Source of the DNA: Hyalella azteca | Taxonomy: Eukaryota; Arthropoda; Malacostraca; Amphipoda; Hyalellidae | Assembly: GCF_000764305.2 (NCBI RefSeq) | Contig: NW_025941449.1 | Coordinates: 291,031 to 355,030, forward strand | Direction: 5' to 3' | DNA: 64,000 nucleotides | Shown: positions 42,340 to 54,231 of the stretch, one piece after another | How the letters are laid out: each line of letters opens with the position of its first letter | Position numbering within the stretch: the first letter of the stretch is position 1 | Program-made: the position numbers and the translations under genes | The notes under the pieces: model-generated | Seen by the model: the letters and a program-made list of their open reading frames with translations, nothing else | Database searches by the model: none | Told to the model about the DNA's origin: nothing

Positions 42340-45300
42340 CGCTTTCAGAACTTGGGTTGTGTACATGAATCAAGAAAGTTAGGCAAATGTGGTTCAAAAA
42401 TCAATTTAAACATTTCAAACGTTTTCCTTGCATTCAATTTGGCTGGCAAGAGAATAAGAATTTAGCAGCATCTGGGAAAAGACGTTCATTCTTTTCCTTT
42501 CAAATAGTTGTTCAATATTCATGTTCATACGGGACTCTAAATACAAAGAACAAATAGAGACAATCTTACAACAATTATCTATGCAGAATGATTGTGGAAT
42601 CCTTTCATTAGGGTTCGTACAGGTGCATCGCGTTAGCAGCTGTGAACGCCGTCTAATGAGCCCTGCACGATTACTGTTCACTGGAAATGGATTTATGCCA
42701 GCACAAGTATTCTGTATTCGCCCTTATATACTCACCAGAAGACAAAATGAGACGCTCAATGTCCTATGTAATTATAATGCATTCCCTTTGAAGCACAGTA
42801 ACTTGAGGACCAGCATCGAGGAACAACTAACTGTCGAACACCAGTAGATGCGTTCATAGAAAAATGGTTAATTGGCCACTGCATAGAGTTTTAAAGCAGT
42901 TAGTCAGCAATTGTTCGATCATTGTTGCAGGTCCAACAAAGCAATGGGGGAACGGAAGCTAGAAGACGACGGAATAATGTATAGGAAGAAAAATTTGGTT
43001 ATCATTGTAGTATAGTCTTTCTTGCAGTGCAATGAAAATTAATTGAAATAGCAGTTATTATTTAAAATATTTTGTGGTGCTAGCCAATGAAACTTGGCTA
43101 GCAATTTCTTTACATACATTGAAGTGTTATCCCGATTAATTTGCTCAATCAGTTGTTGCGAGAGAAACATCCAATATATTTGGACATAAGTAGCATTGTC
43201 AATAATTAATTTATATCACTACGTCTAACAAGGAAAGCGCGATATACTTCACGCACTTCGCAATTACACTTTATTGCATGCAGAAAAGGTAAAACACGCA
43301 AAATTTCGAAGTCAAAAACCGTCATATTGCGACAAACACACTTTGTTCCTTTCATAGCACAGTCAATGACTGAAAAATTTATACCGCACTAAAAAAATTT
43401 TGCCTCAAACATAGCCAGCAAGTTCAAAATAAAATTTAAGGCCACAGATTAGTTATTGTTCTATTCTCATTAAGTCACCCGAAGCACCGCTGGTGATATA
43501 GGGCCAGGTAAAACATGGAGAGCTAACATTGCACGTTATCCAAGTAGACGTCATATAAGTACCAAAAAATCCACTTGAAATAACAGTTCATTATTGCGAG
43601 AGGACCGAGGCAAGTTACCGATTTTAGACACACAAGTAGAAAATTAAAACTGAATTGACAAGTTCTAAGCAGTTCGTTGAAAGTAATCCCGTTTTAATTG
43701 CATTACTTTACATCACATTACAATGGACGTGAAGGAACCCAAAGATAAATTAAGAGGAGAAACTTCAAGAATAATCAACAATGACAAGACCGATATTCCT
43801 CTTCGTGGTCACCTGACGTGACCTGAGAGCACCTGACAATCTCAATTATTATTTTGACTATTATAGTTTAGGAAATCTTCTATAGAAGAAGCAATACCGT
43901 CATGGGACTCGCGGGGGCTTGTTTCCAATGTTGGTTCTACATTGGTTTCTCATTTTCGGCACCTCCACAGTGAGAGAAGAAAAGCGTTAACATTGGCTAA
44001 AAACTCAGCGTCATAGTCAATGGTATTACTACTGAAGCCACGGGCCTATACCCATCCGTCCGAGTTTATTGAGAAATTGTCGACAGTCCGCCACTGGTCA
44101 TTAAGATTCAGGTGTATATATTCACTTCAGAAATACACCAGATCAATGGTTCGTAAAACCTTGGTCTACCACACAGCACCTTTCAGGAGCTTGAAACCTG
44201 TACATAATTCATATGCCTATACATTCGTAAACGAAAAGTGTTTAGCGTACGGCTTTTTGCTTCAGATTGCATGTAATGTAACGCACCTAATTTGAAATCT
44301 CTTGTGCGATTCCGCCTCTCTCACATATGATGTGACTGATAACTACCACAAAACATGAATTACATTTGTAGGAAGCATTTGTTGAAAGCTTTGATTGTTA
44401 TCTAAAATTTTCCAGACATGTGCTCCACGCAAGTGGCTAAAATTATACAGTATACATGCTTTCAATAAAATGCATGCATGGCACTAAAAGAGTTCGTTTG
44501 ATAGCTTCAGAGAGTATCAAGTAGAATCTTCAATCAAGTAGAACCAAAGATGGTCTGTGTCGGAAGTTGATCGTACCAACAAGTTCATTAAGTCAGCAGG
44601 TTCCGGATCCTCAAATAAAGCCATCACAAAAGTCAAAGAGACACAGAGATCCTCCGCTTTGGATCATTAAGAACATTTTCGACGACTGTAAAACTCTTCT
44701 TGTTAACACTGATTCAAATCGCATGCCTCAATACGCCGAGGGATCCAATTAACCGAACCCTCTCAGCGTAAAAGAAAATGTCGCCAAAAAGGAATCTCAC
44801 AAATGAAAGAGCAGCAAAAGTATGGCGTCGGTGGCGCTTACGCGATATTAAGGTTCTGCTGTCAAGGAGTCTCGCGAAACACTCAACTGCAGCACTTTTA
44901 CTGCACACTTAACTCGTCCTGGAAAAACGCTGGGTCCAAATTGAAGTTGCGACATTAAAGACAATTCAGAACAGGTCATGACTTGCCATTTCGTGAAGAC
45001 TAATTGGGAAAATCGAATTCCATTTACCAGTACGATCCTTCACTGGTAGCATTTCCTTTCGCTGTCTCTGGCATATTGTATTTCTCGTTGTTTTTCCTAA
45101 GACGCTACAGCTAAGCACTACAACAACTTTGTCATAACCAACATAGGGGGAGAGGGCAAAACTTAATAGACCAACAAGAAAATATTCACGCACAATTGCT
45201 GGAAAGTTCCATCACCGATCCTCATTATCACGCTTCCAAAAAATTTGCCATCGTGTTCTCTGATGCTCGTTTAGCAGTGAAAAATTCGCTTTTTAACAAG

Positions 45301-47800
45301 TTAACACCGATTCAAATGCTTATTGACAGTAAATTTCAGAATTTCAATTAATACTGACACAGATTGAAGATTACAAACGCTTGCATGAACCATATTTTAG
45401 CGATATTCACGTGCGAACCAACATTCATGGTAGCGAGTGCTTAAAGAGACTTAAACGGTGACTTATCGTATACCTCAATGGATAGGAGATTTTTTTACAG
45501 AATAACGATAAGAGTCTCGCATTAGCTTAATCAAATGATGCCAAAATTTATGGCGATAAAAACAAATAATTCTGGCGTGGAAGATGGGGAATTCAATTAA
45601 GTTTATGTCGTGCTCGCCGGAGTTTTCAAATGATCTTTTTAAAGTCGAAGCAACTAAGGAATTTAGCTTCTCAGTTTGGTTGCCGCAAGATTTGCCAACA
45701 TAATAAGAAGAACCATTAAGCAATCATATTCTGAAGTACTAGAAGTCACACATGCATGCGTTACAAGCAAAATAATATAATGCGAATTCGTTAAATCCAC
45801 AATAACTCTTTTGTTTAAATGCTAACAGAACTTTTTTACTTCAATCGAGGACTAAATCATTCAATATCTTCTGAAACCAACTGCCAGACCAAAAGTCACG
45901 GCATGTTCTAATCTTGTATGCACCACATTGAAGAAAGGATTTTATGGAAGGCTGAGTTCTACGTCGTAGACACCGTGAAATAAAAGTTCACGCCCCCACC
46001 GCGGTTCGTGTATGGTTACTTCATTCACTGATCGCGAGCCCATGTTTGCTGGTGCACCTTTACGATTTCATGACGCTGGACACGAGGGCTTGTCGTCCGA
46101 TCTTTGTTAAACACTCCAAGCAAACTCTCCCTCCGACGACCGACTACCTCCTGTGACTGCTCCAGAAACTTTGGTTTTTCTACGAAAATTTTCTAAATGT
46201 AGTATAGAGGCATGATACGGTCTTTACTTCATATTAATTTTTTATTTCAGCTTTTGCTTTGAATTTTAATGAGAGATTCACATAAGTTTCGATTTCACGT
46301 TGAGCTCTCTCACTAGAGAAAAATGCAACGAAAAAAATTATGTTATAAAATAAATTGAAAAGTAGTTAAAATAATATAAGCCAAATATGCAATAAATTGA
46401 AATTGATTTTTTCAGTAATTTGCTGATATTTATGGACCAAATGCCTATTTTTCGCTAATGGAAACCTTGAGGGGAAAAATAGAAAAAAAAGTAAATAAAA
46501 AAATATCACAAACATCATACAAACAGACAAAAATGAAATTGTCAGTACGGATGAAATTTTCATGAATTTAATCCCAAATGTTAACTCGCCTTTTTTTGCT
46601 TTATATTCTGATAGTTTTCATTCGAACATGATAAATTCGTTCAAGTTAATAATAAAGAAGCAGCGTTGAGCAGATCGGGCGCCTCATCGGATATGCGCTT
46701 TGATCTCTTACTGGCTCAGCCTGCACTCCTCGAGGCGATCAGCGAACAACCAACGAGGAAAGCGAAATTCTGGCATTCAAATCCGAGCATATTAAATATT
46801 CAGAGTGAAATCCAAACTCATTTTTAAGCCATTCATCAACTAATAATTGAAACTTATATTTGTTTTAGATGAAAAAATATGTTAGAACCCAGAGTCAATC
46901 TGGAACAGGAAACGAAATGTTTGAGCTGGTTCAAAACTTTGCAGTAATCCTAACATGAAAAAATTAAGACTGTTTTAAGTGAATCTGAACAAAAGCAGAG
47001 AAATTCACGATTAAAAACTTGTTGTAAATAGGCTCAAAGAGAGCTTATTGTAACTTCGAGAGCATAAATTTGGAACCTACACAAAGATACTTGCTGATAA
47101 AGGGCAGGGAGTCATAGTTTTATCGATCTGTCCTCTCAGAATCAGAATCAGAAATGTGCGAAAATTTTCTTTACTTTGGTTTTCAATTTCATATTGACTA
47201 CATACATTAAAATGTTTTACATGATAAGTCTACGGCGGAACGTCTTTCAATCACTTGAAAAAAATATTCTTTGCCTGCTCATGTTAGTATTGACGTTTAC
47301 TTGTCAGTTTTTTAAGTGAAACATTATAGTTGACTTCTACATAGTATATTTAAAGCAGAAATTAATGATGAAACATCATTTTGTTCCCGTATCATTGTGG
47401 CGAGCAGCGGAGAATAATGGCGGTGTTTTGAGTTGTTTGGTGACCAGCACTGCTGCTAGAACTCTCAGCGCCCGGCCCGATCCCTTAATGCTGACCGCGC
47501 AGGAAAAGACTTTAATTTAAAATAAAAGACAAATTGGTTCCGGGAGGCCAGAAGTCGTCGCACAAGCCGATGTTCCAGCAGACTGCTAGACTCATTGATT
47601 GATGTAAAGGAAGCCCGAGCAGAAGAATAATTACTGTTAATAGTTGCTTGTATATGCCAGGAAATCACAGTGAAGATAGAGCAGAACAAAGAAGAAGCTG
47701 AATAGAAGGTATAAAATCCAGATATCGGTCCAGGATGTGCTCTTTTAGAGGAAAATCGGTTTGCGATCAATTAAAACTATGCTCTCTGACCCAAAATTTT
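42340..47800. other. No gene seen
   Basis: 5.4 kb of AT-rich sequence with only short open frames that lack motifs, splice context or coding-like composition. Confidence 0.45.
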
Positions 47801-47811
47801 TATTCCCGACG

Positions 47812-47982
47812 TGCCTGATGAAGCAGGTTTACCAGGTTAATGAGGCTAATGAAGCTGGACTTCTAGTCCGATGAAGCAGGTTTACCTGGCAGATGAGGCA
47901 GACGAGGAAGGACTTTAGGCAGATGAGGCTGATGAAACAGGTTTACCAGGCAGATGAGGCAGACGAGGAAGGACTTTAGGCA
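47812..47982. repeat. Tandem repeat (gatgaggcagacgaggaagg)
   Basis: Two to three copies of a ~66-bp unit combining aggtttaccaggcagatgag and gcagacgaggaaggacttta. Confidence 0.75.
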
Positions 47983-49128
47983 TAGGTTCACATCGGCCGT
48001 CCGCAAACAGTTTCCTTGCGGAAGCATTAGCGAATTTTGCACTTGTCGCTCTGCACAAACGCAGCCATTAGTACAGATTCGCTACCAAGATGCATCGGGA
48101 AGTCACCCCAAATTTGTTATGCTAATAAATCGGTAATAATTTTGAGTCATTAATAGAAGATATACGACAGTTTCATGATTTACAGCAGTTTCCCACTAAA
48201 GATATTTAAGCGTCGTCGCGATGCCCAATGAACGAGTATCTCAGATGTTGATGTACTGCTGCAATATTTTGCTAATGAACGTAAATTATGAAATAAACTT
48301 TCCCATATACATCCTAAAAATTGTAGCACTCAGCGCAAATGGTAAGAACAAGAAAAAATTTATAATGATGTTCAAATTGACACCATTTCGTTACGAAGCG
48401 CCCTCGATCTTCATGAACTACATTAATTTGTTGTAGCTTATAATTCATCATAAATTTTCAACCAATTGAGAGTTGATGATGATTCCGATATTCAAACTCG
48501 GGAAATTTGTTCCAAAAATTATAAAAACGTACATGATATTACTGGGCCTGAAAATATCTCACAAGTCCCTCACAATTCACTCTCTACTTAGTCACCGTCG
48601 TGCGAGACTAAAGTCTCACTGAAGCGATCATTCCCCATATTTCATTTTGAAGTTTGATAGCATTTAAATGAAGTTAACTCCTGAACATGAAACTGTACGT
48701 AGAGAGAGACCGAGTCCTGAACCTATCGCGATCCGAACCTCGTATATCACGCCGAGCTTACATGCCTCGCCTGCCTTATATGATAAGCCAGGCGATCCTT
48801 ATCTGCGCCTTATCTGCGGTCAACCGAGTAAGGTTGACCCCAGAATGTGACGGAGACAGCTTGGGAACTTTAAATTATGTTACTTTTCAGAAGATTGTTA
48901 TATAATAAATCATATTTTCCTGTTGTCTTCTGCATAATAAATAATATTTTCCAGTTGTGTGAATAAATATCATTCTTCATTGCAGTGTAAATAATTTTGA
49001 TGAATTTTATTCGTGCGTGTAGTGTTGATTGTTTCAATGAATACTCTTATTTGGTGTAATGTTGTTATTTAAACGATAGTTATTTTTATATTCTTCCATA
49101 TTTTATTTTAATTAATATATTTCCTCAG
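47983..49128. other. Probable Beat-like gene intron or upstream region
   Basis: No exon could be assigned. The signal-peptide exon that must precede 49129 was not identified here. Confidence 0.35.
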
Positions 49129-49340
49129 TGGAATTTTGCTGGGCGCTGAACGTGACGCGCGTGGTGGCCCCTCCGTGGCTGGCGGTGGGGGGGTCGGGGG
49201 ACCTGGAGTGTCAGTTCAGCCTGGGCAGCGAAACTCTTTACTCCATCAAGTGGTACCAGGGCATCAACGAGATCTACAGGTACACGCCTGGCAAGGTCCG
49301 CACGCAGCAGGTCTTCCACAACGACTTCCTCTCCGTAGAT
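49129..49340 (+). CDS. Beat-like exon: first Ig domain, N-terminal half
   Basis: The acceptor is ttcctcag|TG and the donor is GTAGAT|gtgagt (phase 0). It encodes EFCWALNVTRVVAPPWLAVG, then GSGDLECQFSLGSETLYSIK, then WYQGINEIYRYTPGK and RTQQVFHNDFLSVD. The start phase requires an earlier exon. Confidence 0.88.
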
Positions 49341-52300
49341 GTGAGTCGCCGCACAGGTCCTCTGCATGTTATTAATTACCCTGAGTTCTACGTTATGAAT
49401 TGTCAGCATTTTATTGATATTTAGAAGCGTAGGGCACAGCAGCACAGTTGAGCATTCAGGTCTTTTACGAAGCACGGACACCTATTAATTGTGGCAATTA
49501 TTCTGATCTGATCTATATAATACTTGTGTGTTTGTATACCATTTTACCTTGAACTATTATCAGGAATATTATCCAATAATCTCGACAATGGCCAATGCAA
49601 GCTAAATTGTCTGTCGATATCTAAGCACGTTGAAATTTGTCCTGTGAGATACTTGCGAAAAATTTGCACTGTTCAAGAACAGAATGGCTCCTGTTCATGA
49701 ATAAAGTCAGGGGCTCAAAACTCTATTTCTGAGTTAAATTAGCCCATGTCCGTGTGATGAACTAGCCAAAGTCACGTTTCTTTGCCGGAACCTGAAGTAT
49801 TTGAAATTAATTCATGAAAAGAAACTTGAGTGAAGTCGTAAAATGGAAGAAGAATCGAAATTAACGTCAATCTTTAGACAGAACTAAAGTAAATGAAAGA
49901 TTAATTACAGATGCGGTAAAACTGAACATATTGTCCCGATGCGTAGGCAAGAAACTATTATTATTGAATTCTGTTCGTTGCTTTAAGTCAAACACAGCGT
50001 GTAATTGATGCGAGCCTTTGATCGAGGAAAGAGGCTGTTATTGCGCCAAAGAACTTTGTTCTATCCTCCCTATAGTTGATATACAAATACAGTTTACAAT
50101 AAAACTATAATGTTCAATTAAAAGCGAGCAAATACGAAGTTGTGTTGTATATTTTAAACGTAAAATTAATTTTTAACCGCATTGAAGAGCTGGGACAAGT
50201 GATTAAACTTGTTTGTTATTTCATATCTATATGCTTTTCTTTTTGTTTCATTTATTTTTTGTTTAAGTCCTGTTTTGTTTAAGTCCTGTATTTTGTTTTG
50301 TTTAAGTCCTGTCAGATTGATGCAAATCAGAGAGCAGAGTAAAAATTTTGTTTTTTTTTTGTCCAGTCAATATTTAGGCAGGAGGGTGAATCATGGTTGA
50401 GGAGATATAATGCATGGTGGTGGAAGTATACATATCTATGTTATCTCTAGGCTCAGAGAATCAGATTGAGAATCTTTAATAGCCTTTCAGGCCATCACGT
50501 CTTTTATCTTCACTGTAATCCTTTTCATCTCAGAGTTCTGTGCAACTCACTATATATACTCTCATTTCCACTGCAAGATACAAGACAAAAATGACGCTTG
50601 CAGTATACATTTCAAGGACAATATTCAGAGCATGTGTAATTAAATAGAGTAATCTATATGTGGAGCAAATAAAGCATTATGCGTATTAAATAACTACGAG
50701 ACCCAAATTTCATCGCATCCGCAGTGCCGCCTCGCAGCAGCAAAAGCTCGCACAGTGATCGAAGGGCTCCCTTCATGCTCGCCCGGCAATCACATTTAAG
50801 GTTACCCCCGCTTCACTAAAGCAGATCCTCGTGATTTGGTGACGCTGCCGCCAGAAATCGATGCTCTTCCCAGCAAACGTACAAATGTGATTGTGGTCTC
50901 GGCTTTACCTCAGTTTTGCTGCATGGATATTCTGACTGCACGGGTACTTCTTGATTGCAGTGACGTTGTAGGGGATTCAACGATTTGTACTCATTTATGG
51001 AGTGACTCATTTTGTCATGAAATGAATCAGTTAATTGTCTTGTGCGCACAGTAATAAAGACTAAGCCTAAGCAGAATTAATTCTTGAAACACAAATTTTG
51101 ATTAAATTGAAGGAATTTCTGGAAGTAATTGGTTTCAAATACAGGTACGTTATAGAGCTACAAACTGCAACAATATTGAACCCGGTTGTTATCAATCTTG
51201 AGCGCGATCATAGAGCCAGCCGGTTGAGAAACACAGCACTTTAGTTTCCCTTTAATTTGGGGTCCAATGAGGGATAAATCGTGATGCCATCCTCGAGGCC
51301 TTAATTGGTTCGGCAAGTTCGAATTGCTGCTAGAGTTGCGCGGGCCAAACCCTTTTCCTTGTAACGCATCGGCACCGGGCCATTGCCAAAACGTAACAGC
51401 GCAGGAGCTGCCCGGCGGGAACAGAAAAGGGAGTTGTTGGCTTGTGGCGGGGGTCTAAATTACGCCACTGCAGCCACACGCGCCGCATGTATTGCAGTTG
51501 TGGCGCATGTAAACAATGCGTCGCGCCCACTTTATCGGTCAAATGAAACTGTCGAGGCTTTGTGTTGCCTTTTTGGGTGATGAGGGCCGAGCTCCGCCTG
51601 TTTGCTCTGCGGCAACTGGCGTTGGGCGAAAACTATGAGGGCCGAGCTCCGCCTGTTTGCTCTGAGGCAACTGGCGTTGGGCGAAAACGTGCATTTTGTG
51701 ATAAGAATTCAAATAGGAATTAAAGTAGATGAAGGTTTTTATTGACGTTTTTTATTGTTCCAGTACTTGCCTACATTTTCAAAAGCCTGTGACTCCAGCA
51801 GTGAGTCAGTTTTCAGCTCATGCGTTATCATACAAAATTGAATGCGTGAATTCCATTTATGTTTGTGGTGTACCTTTCATTTTCTACGTACTACTTTTAA
51901 TGCATTCTCATTATCTGGTGCCCTAAACGATATTGGATTCCTGGCTGAACAAATTAATGTTCCGTGTGCAACATAAATCTTCTATTTCTATTAGGAAGCT
52001 CTCCTCCTGGCACGCAATTGTACATGCTTGATCACCGGTATTAAATTCCACTGTAAAAATCTTTAGAAACGATTCTCACTAGAAAGTTCATAACATTGAA
52101 CATCCTTTATTAACAAACCGCAGAACATATATTTTATCTCATTTTAGTTCCAGAGTTTCAATTATCACTTAGCAGTGTACACATAAACCTATGACCATCC
52201 CTGACACAAGCTCCATGTTATGGCGCAGGTGAACAAGTCGTCGGGAGGCAAGGTGCACGTGACCAACGTGACGGTGGGGGCGGACGGAGCCTTCAGGTGC

Positions 52301-54231
52301 GAGGTGTCCGGAGAGGCGCCCAGGTTCTTCACGGACTACGGCGTCGCTAACGTCCGGATAATAGGTGGCTCATTCAATGTCAATATTAATGTTATGATTC
52401 AGTAAATAATAATATTAGAATGTAAATAATAATATGATGCAGTAAATGTCAATAATAATAATGTTATGATGCAGTAAAGTACATTTGTATGATACAAATG
52501 TTACATGCTCATTATTGAGCTCCTTGATATTAATACAATGAAAGATACAAAGATGTTGAAAATATAAGAAATTAACAGGCCTCACTACTGACGCTAGAGT
52601 TGATTTGAACTTACAAAATTTCTAGCGATAAATGGTTCATTGCAATAACGTTAATCATTTCACGACTCGAATTTTCATTTTTTTATAGTTTGAGCTGAAT
52701 ATACATGGTCGAGAATTTTTGGACGTTTGAGTTTTTTTGTGCGTATGAATTTGTTTGAACGTTTACGTTTGTTTGTGCTTTTGAACTTGCTTGAGCGTTT
52801 GAGTTCGCTTATTTGAATTTGCTTAAAGATTTTAGACTAGCTGTACATTTGAGTTTGGCTGTGTATTTAAGATTTATGACTTAGGTTGTTCGCCATGGAT
52901 ATATCACTTCGCAATGGGTATTAGTTTCAAAGAGGTTTTAGTTAATTAATCTTTTGAATTATTTTGTGCGTTGAGGTTGAAATAAATTTGAATCACCAAT
53001 AAGTTTAAGTTTGCCATGCGTTGGAGTTTTCCCTACGTTTGAGTTACCCACGTTTGAGTGGGCCGGACGCTTTACTTTGGTATGCCCGGTAGCGCTGCCT
53101 GCGTCAGGCCCTGAGCTGCGAGGTGTTCAGGATCTGTACGTACCTGACGACTGGGTGCAGCTCACATGCATCGCTAGCGAAACCCGGCCAGCCCCTGCAC
53201 TCACCTTCTCTATCAACGGCAAGGAGGTGAATCGTTGTTGGGAAATAGTATAAATTTATTCATATTTTTAGCAACAAGTTTTCCATTTTCATTTAGACTT
53301 TTCAGTTCCGCAATTTAGGTTTTTATACTTCCAGGATTTTAGTATTTCATGTTTAAGTTACGAGCTGGGAAGTACTACTACTCGGCACAACGTAATTGTA
53401 CATACGTGTTTTATCAAATATATTGTGAATAATCCGTTTCTTATATAAACTGAAACTCTCTGATGACCATTTAAGATAGTGAAAGAAGTAGTCCCCCAGC
53501 AACGTCGTAAATATTACTTTTTATGATAGTTTATCAAAGTAAAATGTTATCAACTCACAAATTAAATTTAATAAATACTAGGCTGCCTGAGAGTAAATCG
53601 AGCCGAATAAATAAATCAATCAGCAATGAGATGGAGTCTTCTTAAGTTTGGGGCGGTTTTGATGTTTTGCGTCAATTTATGCAACCTGGCAATTGTGACT
53701 GCGTTAAGCTGGTGAAAAATCTCTAGATCAAGGCTAAGCAGCTGGAGGTGTTCAGCGAACGCATGTTCGTTATCAAGCCAACGTCACGAGGATAGATAGA
53801 CACAAGATCGAAAATCAGTAAAAATGCAAATTTTCGTAACTGTACATTTTTACCCAAACGACATGTACCGTATGCATAAGTCACTACAGAAATAGATGAT
53901 TATGAAAAGTTGAATGGTTCCTGCACTAGATTTGCTAGTATAACGATATGTATGCATAAGTCACTACAAATAGATGATTATGAAAAGTTGAAAGGTTCCT
54001 GCACTAAACTTGCTATGAAAAATTGAAAGGTTCCTGCACTGAACTTGCTATGAAAAAGTAAAAGGTTCCTGCACGAGATTTACTGTTATGGTTGTTCACA
54101 CAGCCGCGGGCAGGCTGGCTGGAGCCGCCCTCCACATCCGCAGGCGCGGACGGTCTCTTCACTACGACGCTGCGTCTGCGCTTCTACTTGCGCGAGCACC
54201 TCATCCATGACGCTGTTGATGGTGCTGTCAG
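49129..54231 (+). CDS. Beaten path (Beat)-family immunoglobulin cell-surface protein, partial (4 exons)
   Basis: Beat proteins are secreted or membrane-anchored two-Ig proteins that bind Side-family receptors and guide motor axons. Exons 49129-49340, 52229-52364, 53093-53226 and 54104-54231 join in phase to about 203 residues. Ig1 has the B-strand Cys in DLECQFSLGSETLYSIKWYQ, the Beat hallmark sequence SIKWYQGINEIYRYTPGK, and the F-strand Cys in DGAFRCEVSGEAPRF. Ig2 follows after VRIIG with VQLTCIASETRPAPALTFSI, NGKE and GADGLFTTTLRLRFYLREH. The signal-peptide exon and the exon with the last Ig2 Cys and C-terminus were not found. Exons are GC-rich against AT-rich introns. Which Beat paralogue it is cannot be told. 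Confidence 0.88.
49341..52228 (+). other. Beat-like intron with a 2 x 54-bp tandem duplication
   Basis: No exon seen. At 51578-51690 the unit gagggccgagctccgcctgt to cgttgggcgaaaac is present twice. A GC-rich patch at 50700-51030 shows no consistent open frame. Confidence 0.5.
52229..52364 (+). CDS. Beat-like exon: first Ig domain, C-terminal half
   Basis: The acceptor is gcgcag|GTG and the donor is ATAATAG|gtggct (phase 1). It encodes VNKSSGGKVHVTNVTVGADG, then AFRCEVSGEAPRFFTDYGVA and NVRII. NVT is a potential N-glycosylation site, and the Cys pairs with that of the previous exon. Confidence 0.9.
52380..53080 (+). repeat. Low-complexity repeats in the Beat-like intron
   Basis: Repeats of (a)aataataatgttatgatgcag lie at 52380-52485, and degenerate gtttgagtttgctt units at 52715-53075, ending just before the 53093 exon. 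Confidence 0.6.
53093..53226 (+). CDS. Beat-like exon: second Ig domain start
   Basis: The acceptor is cccggtag|CG and the donor is AAGGAG|gtgaat (phase 0). It encodes LPASGPELRGVQDLYVPDDW, then VQLTCIASETRPAPALTFSI and NGKE, matching the Beat inter-Ig region and B-C strands. Confidence 0.88.
53870..54090 (+). repeat. Tandem repeat next to the 54104 acceptor
   Basis: Four units of gaaaggttcctgcac plus a(a/g)acttgctatgaaaa (about 38 bp; the first is longer with a 57-bp partner). The array ends about 15-25 bp before the acceptor. Confidence 0.8.
54104..54231 (+). CDS. Beat-like exon: second Ig domain, C-terminal strands
   Basis: The acceptor is cacacag|CCG and the donor is GTCAG|gtatcg (phase 2). 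It encodes PRAGWLEPPSTSAGADGLFT, then TTLRLRFYLREHLIHDAVDG and AV. The next exon should carry the closing Cys, and I found none up to 64000. Confidence 0.82.

Noticed and set aside
49125..49481. 118-codon minus-strand frame and a second plus-strand frame over the Beat-like exon
   Set aside because: Shadows of the GC-rich exon. Only the frame with the Ig motifs splices consistently.
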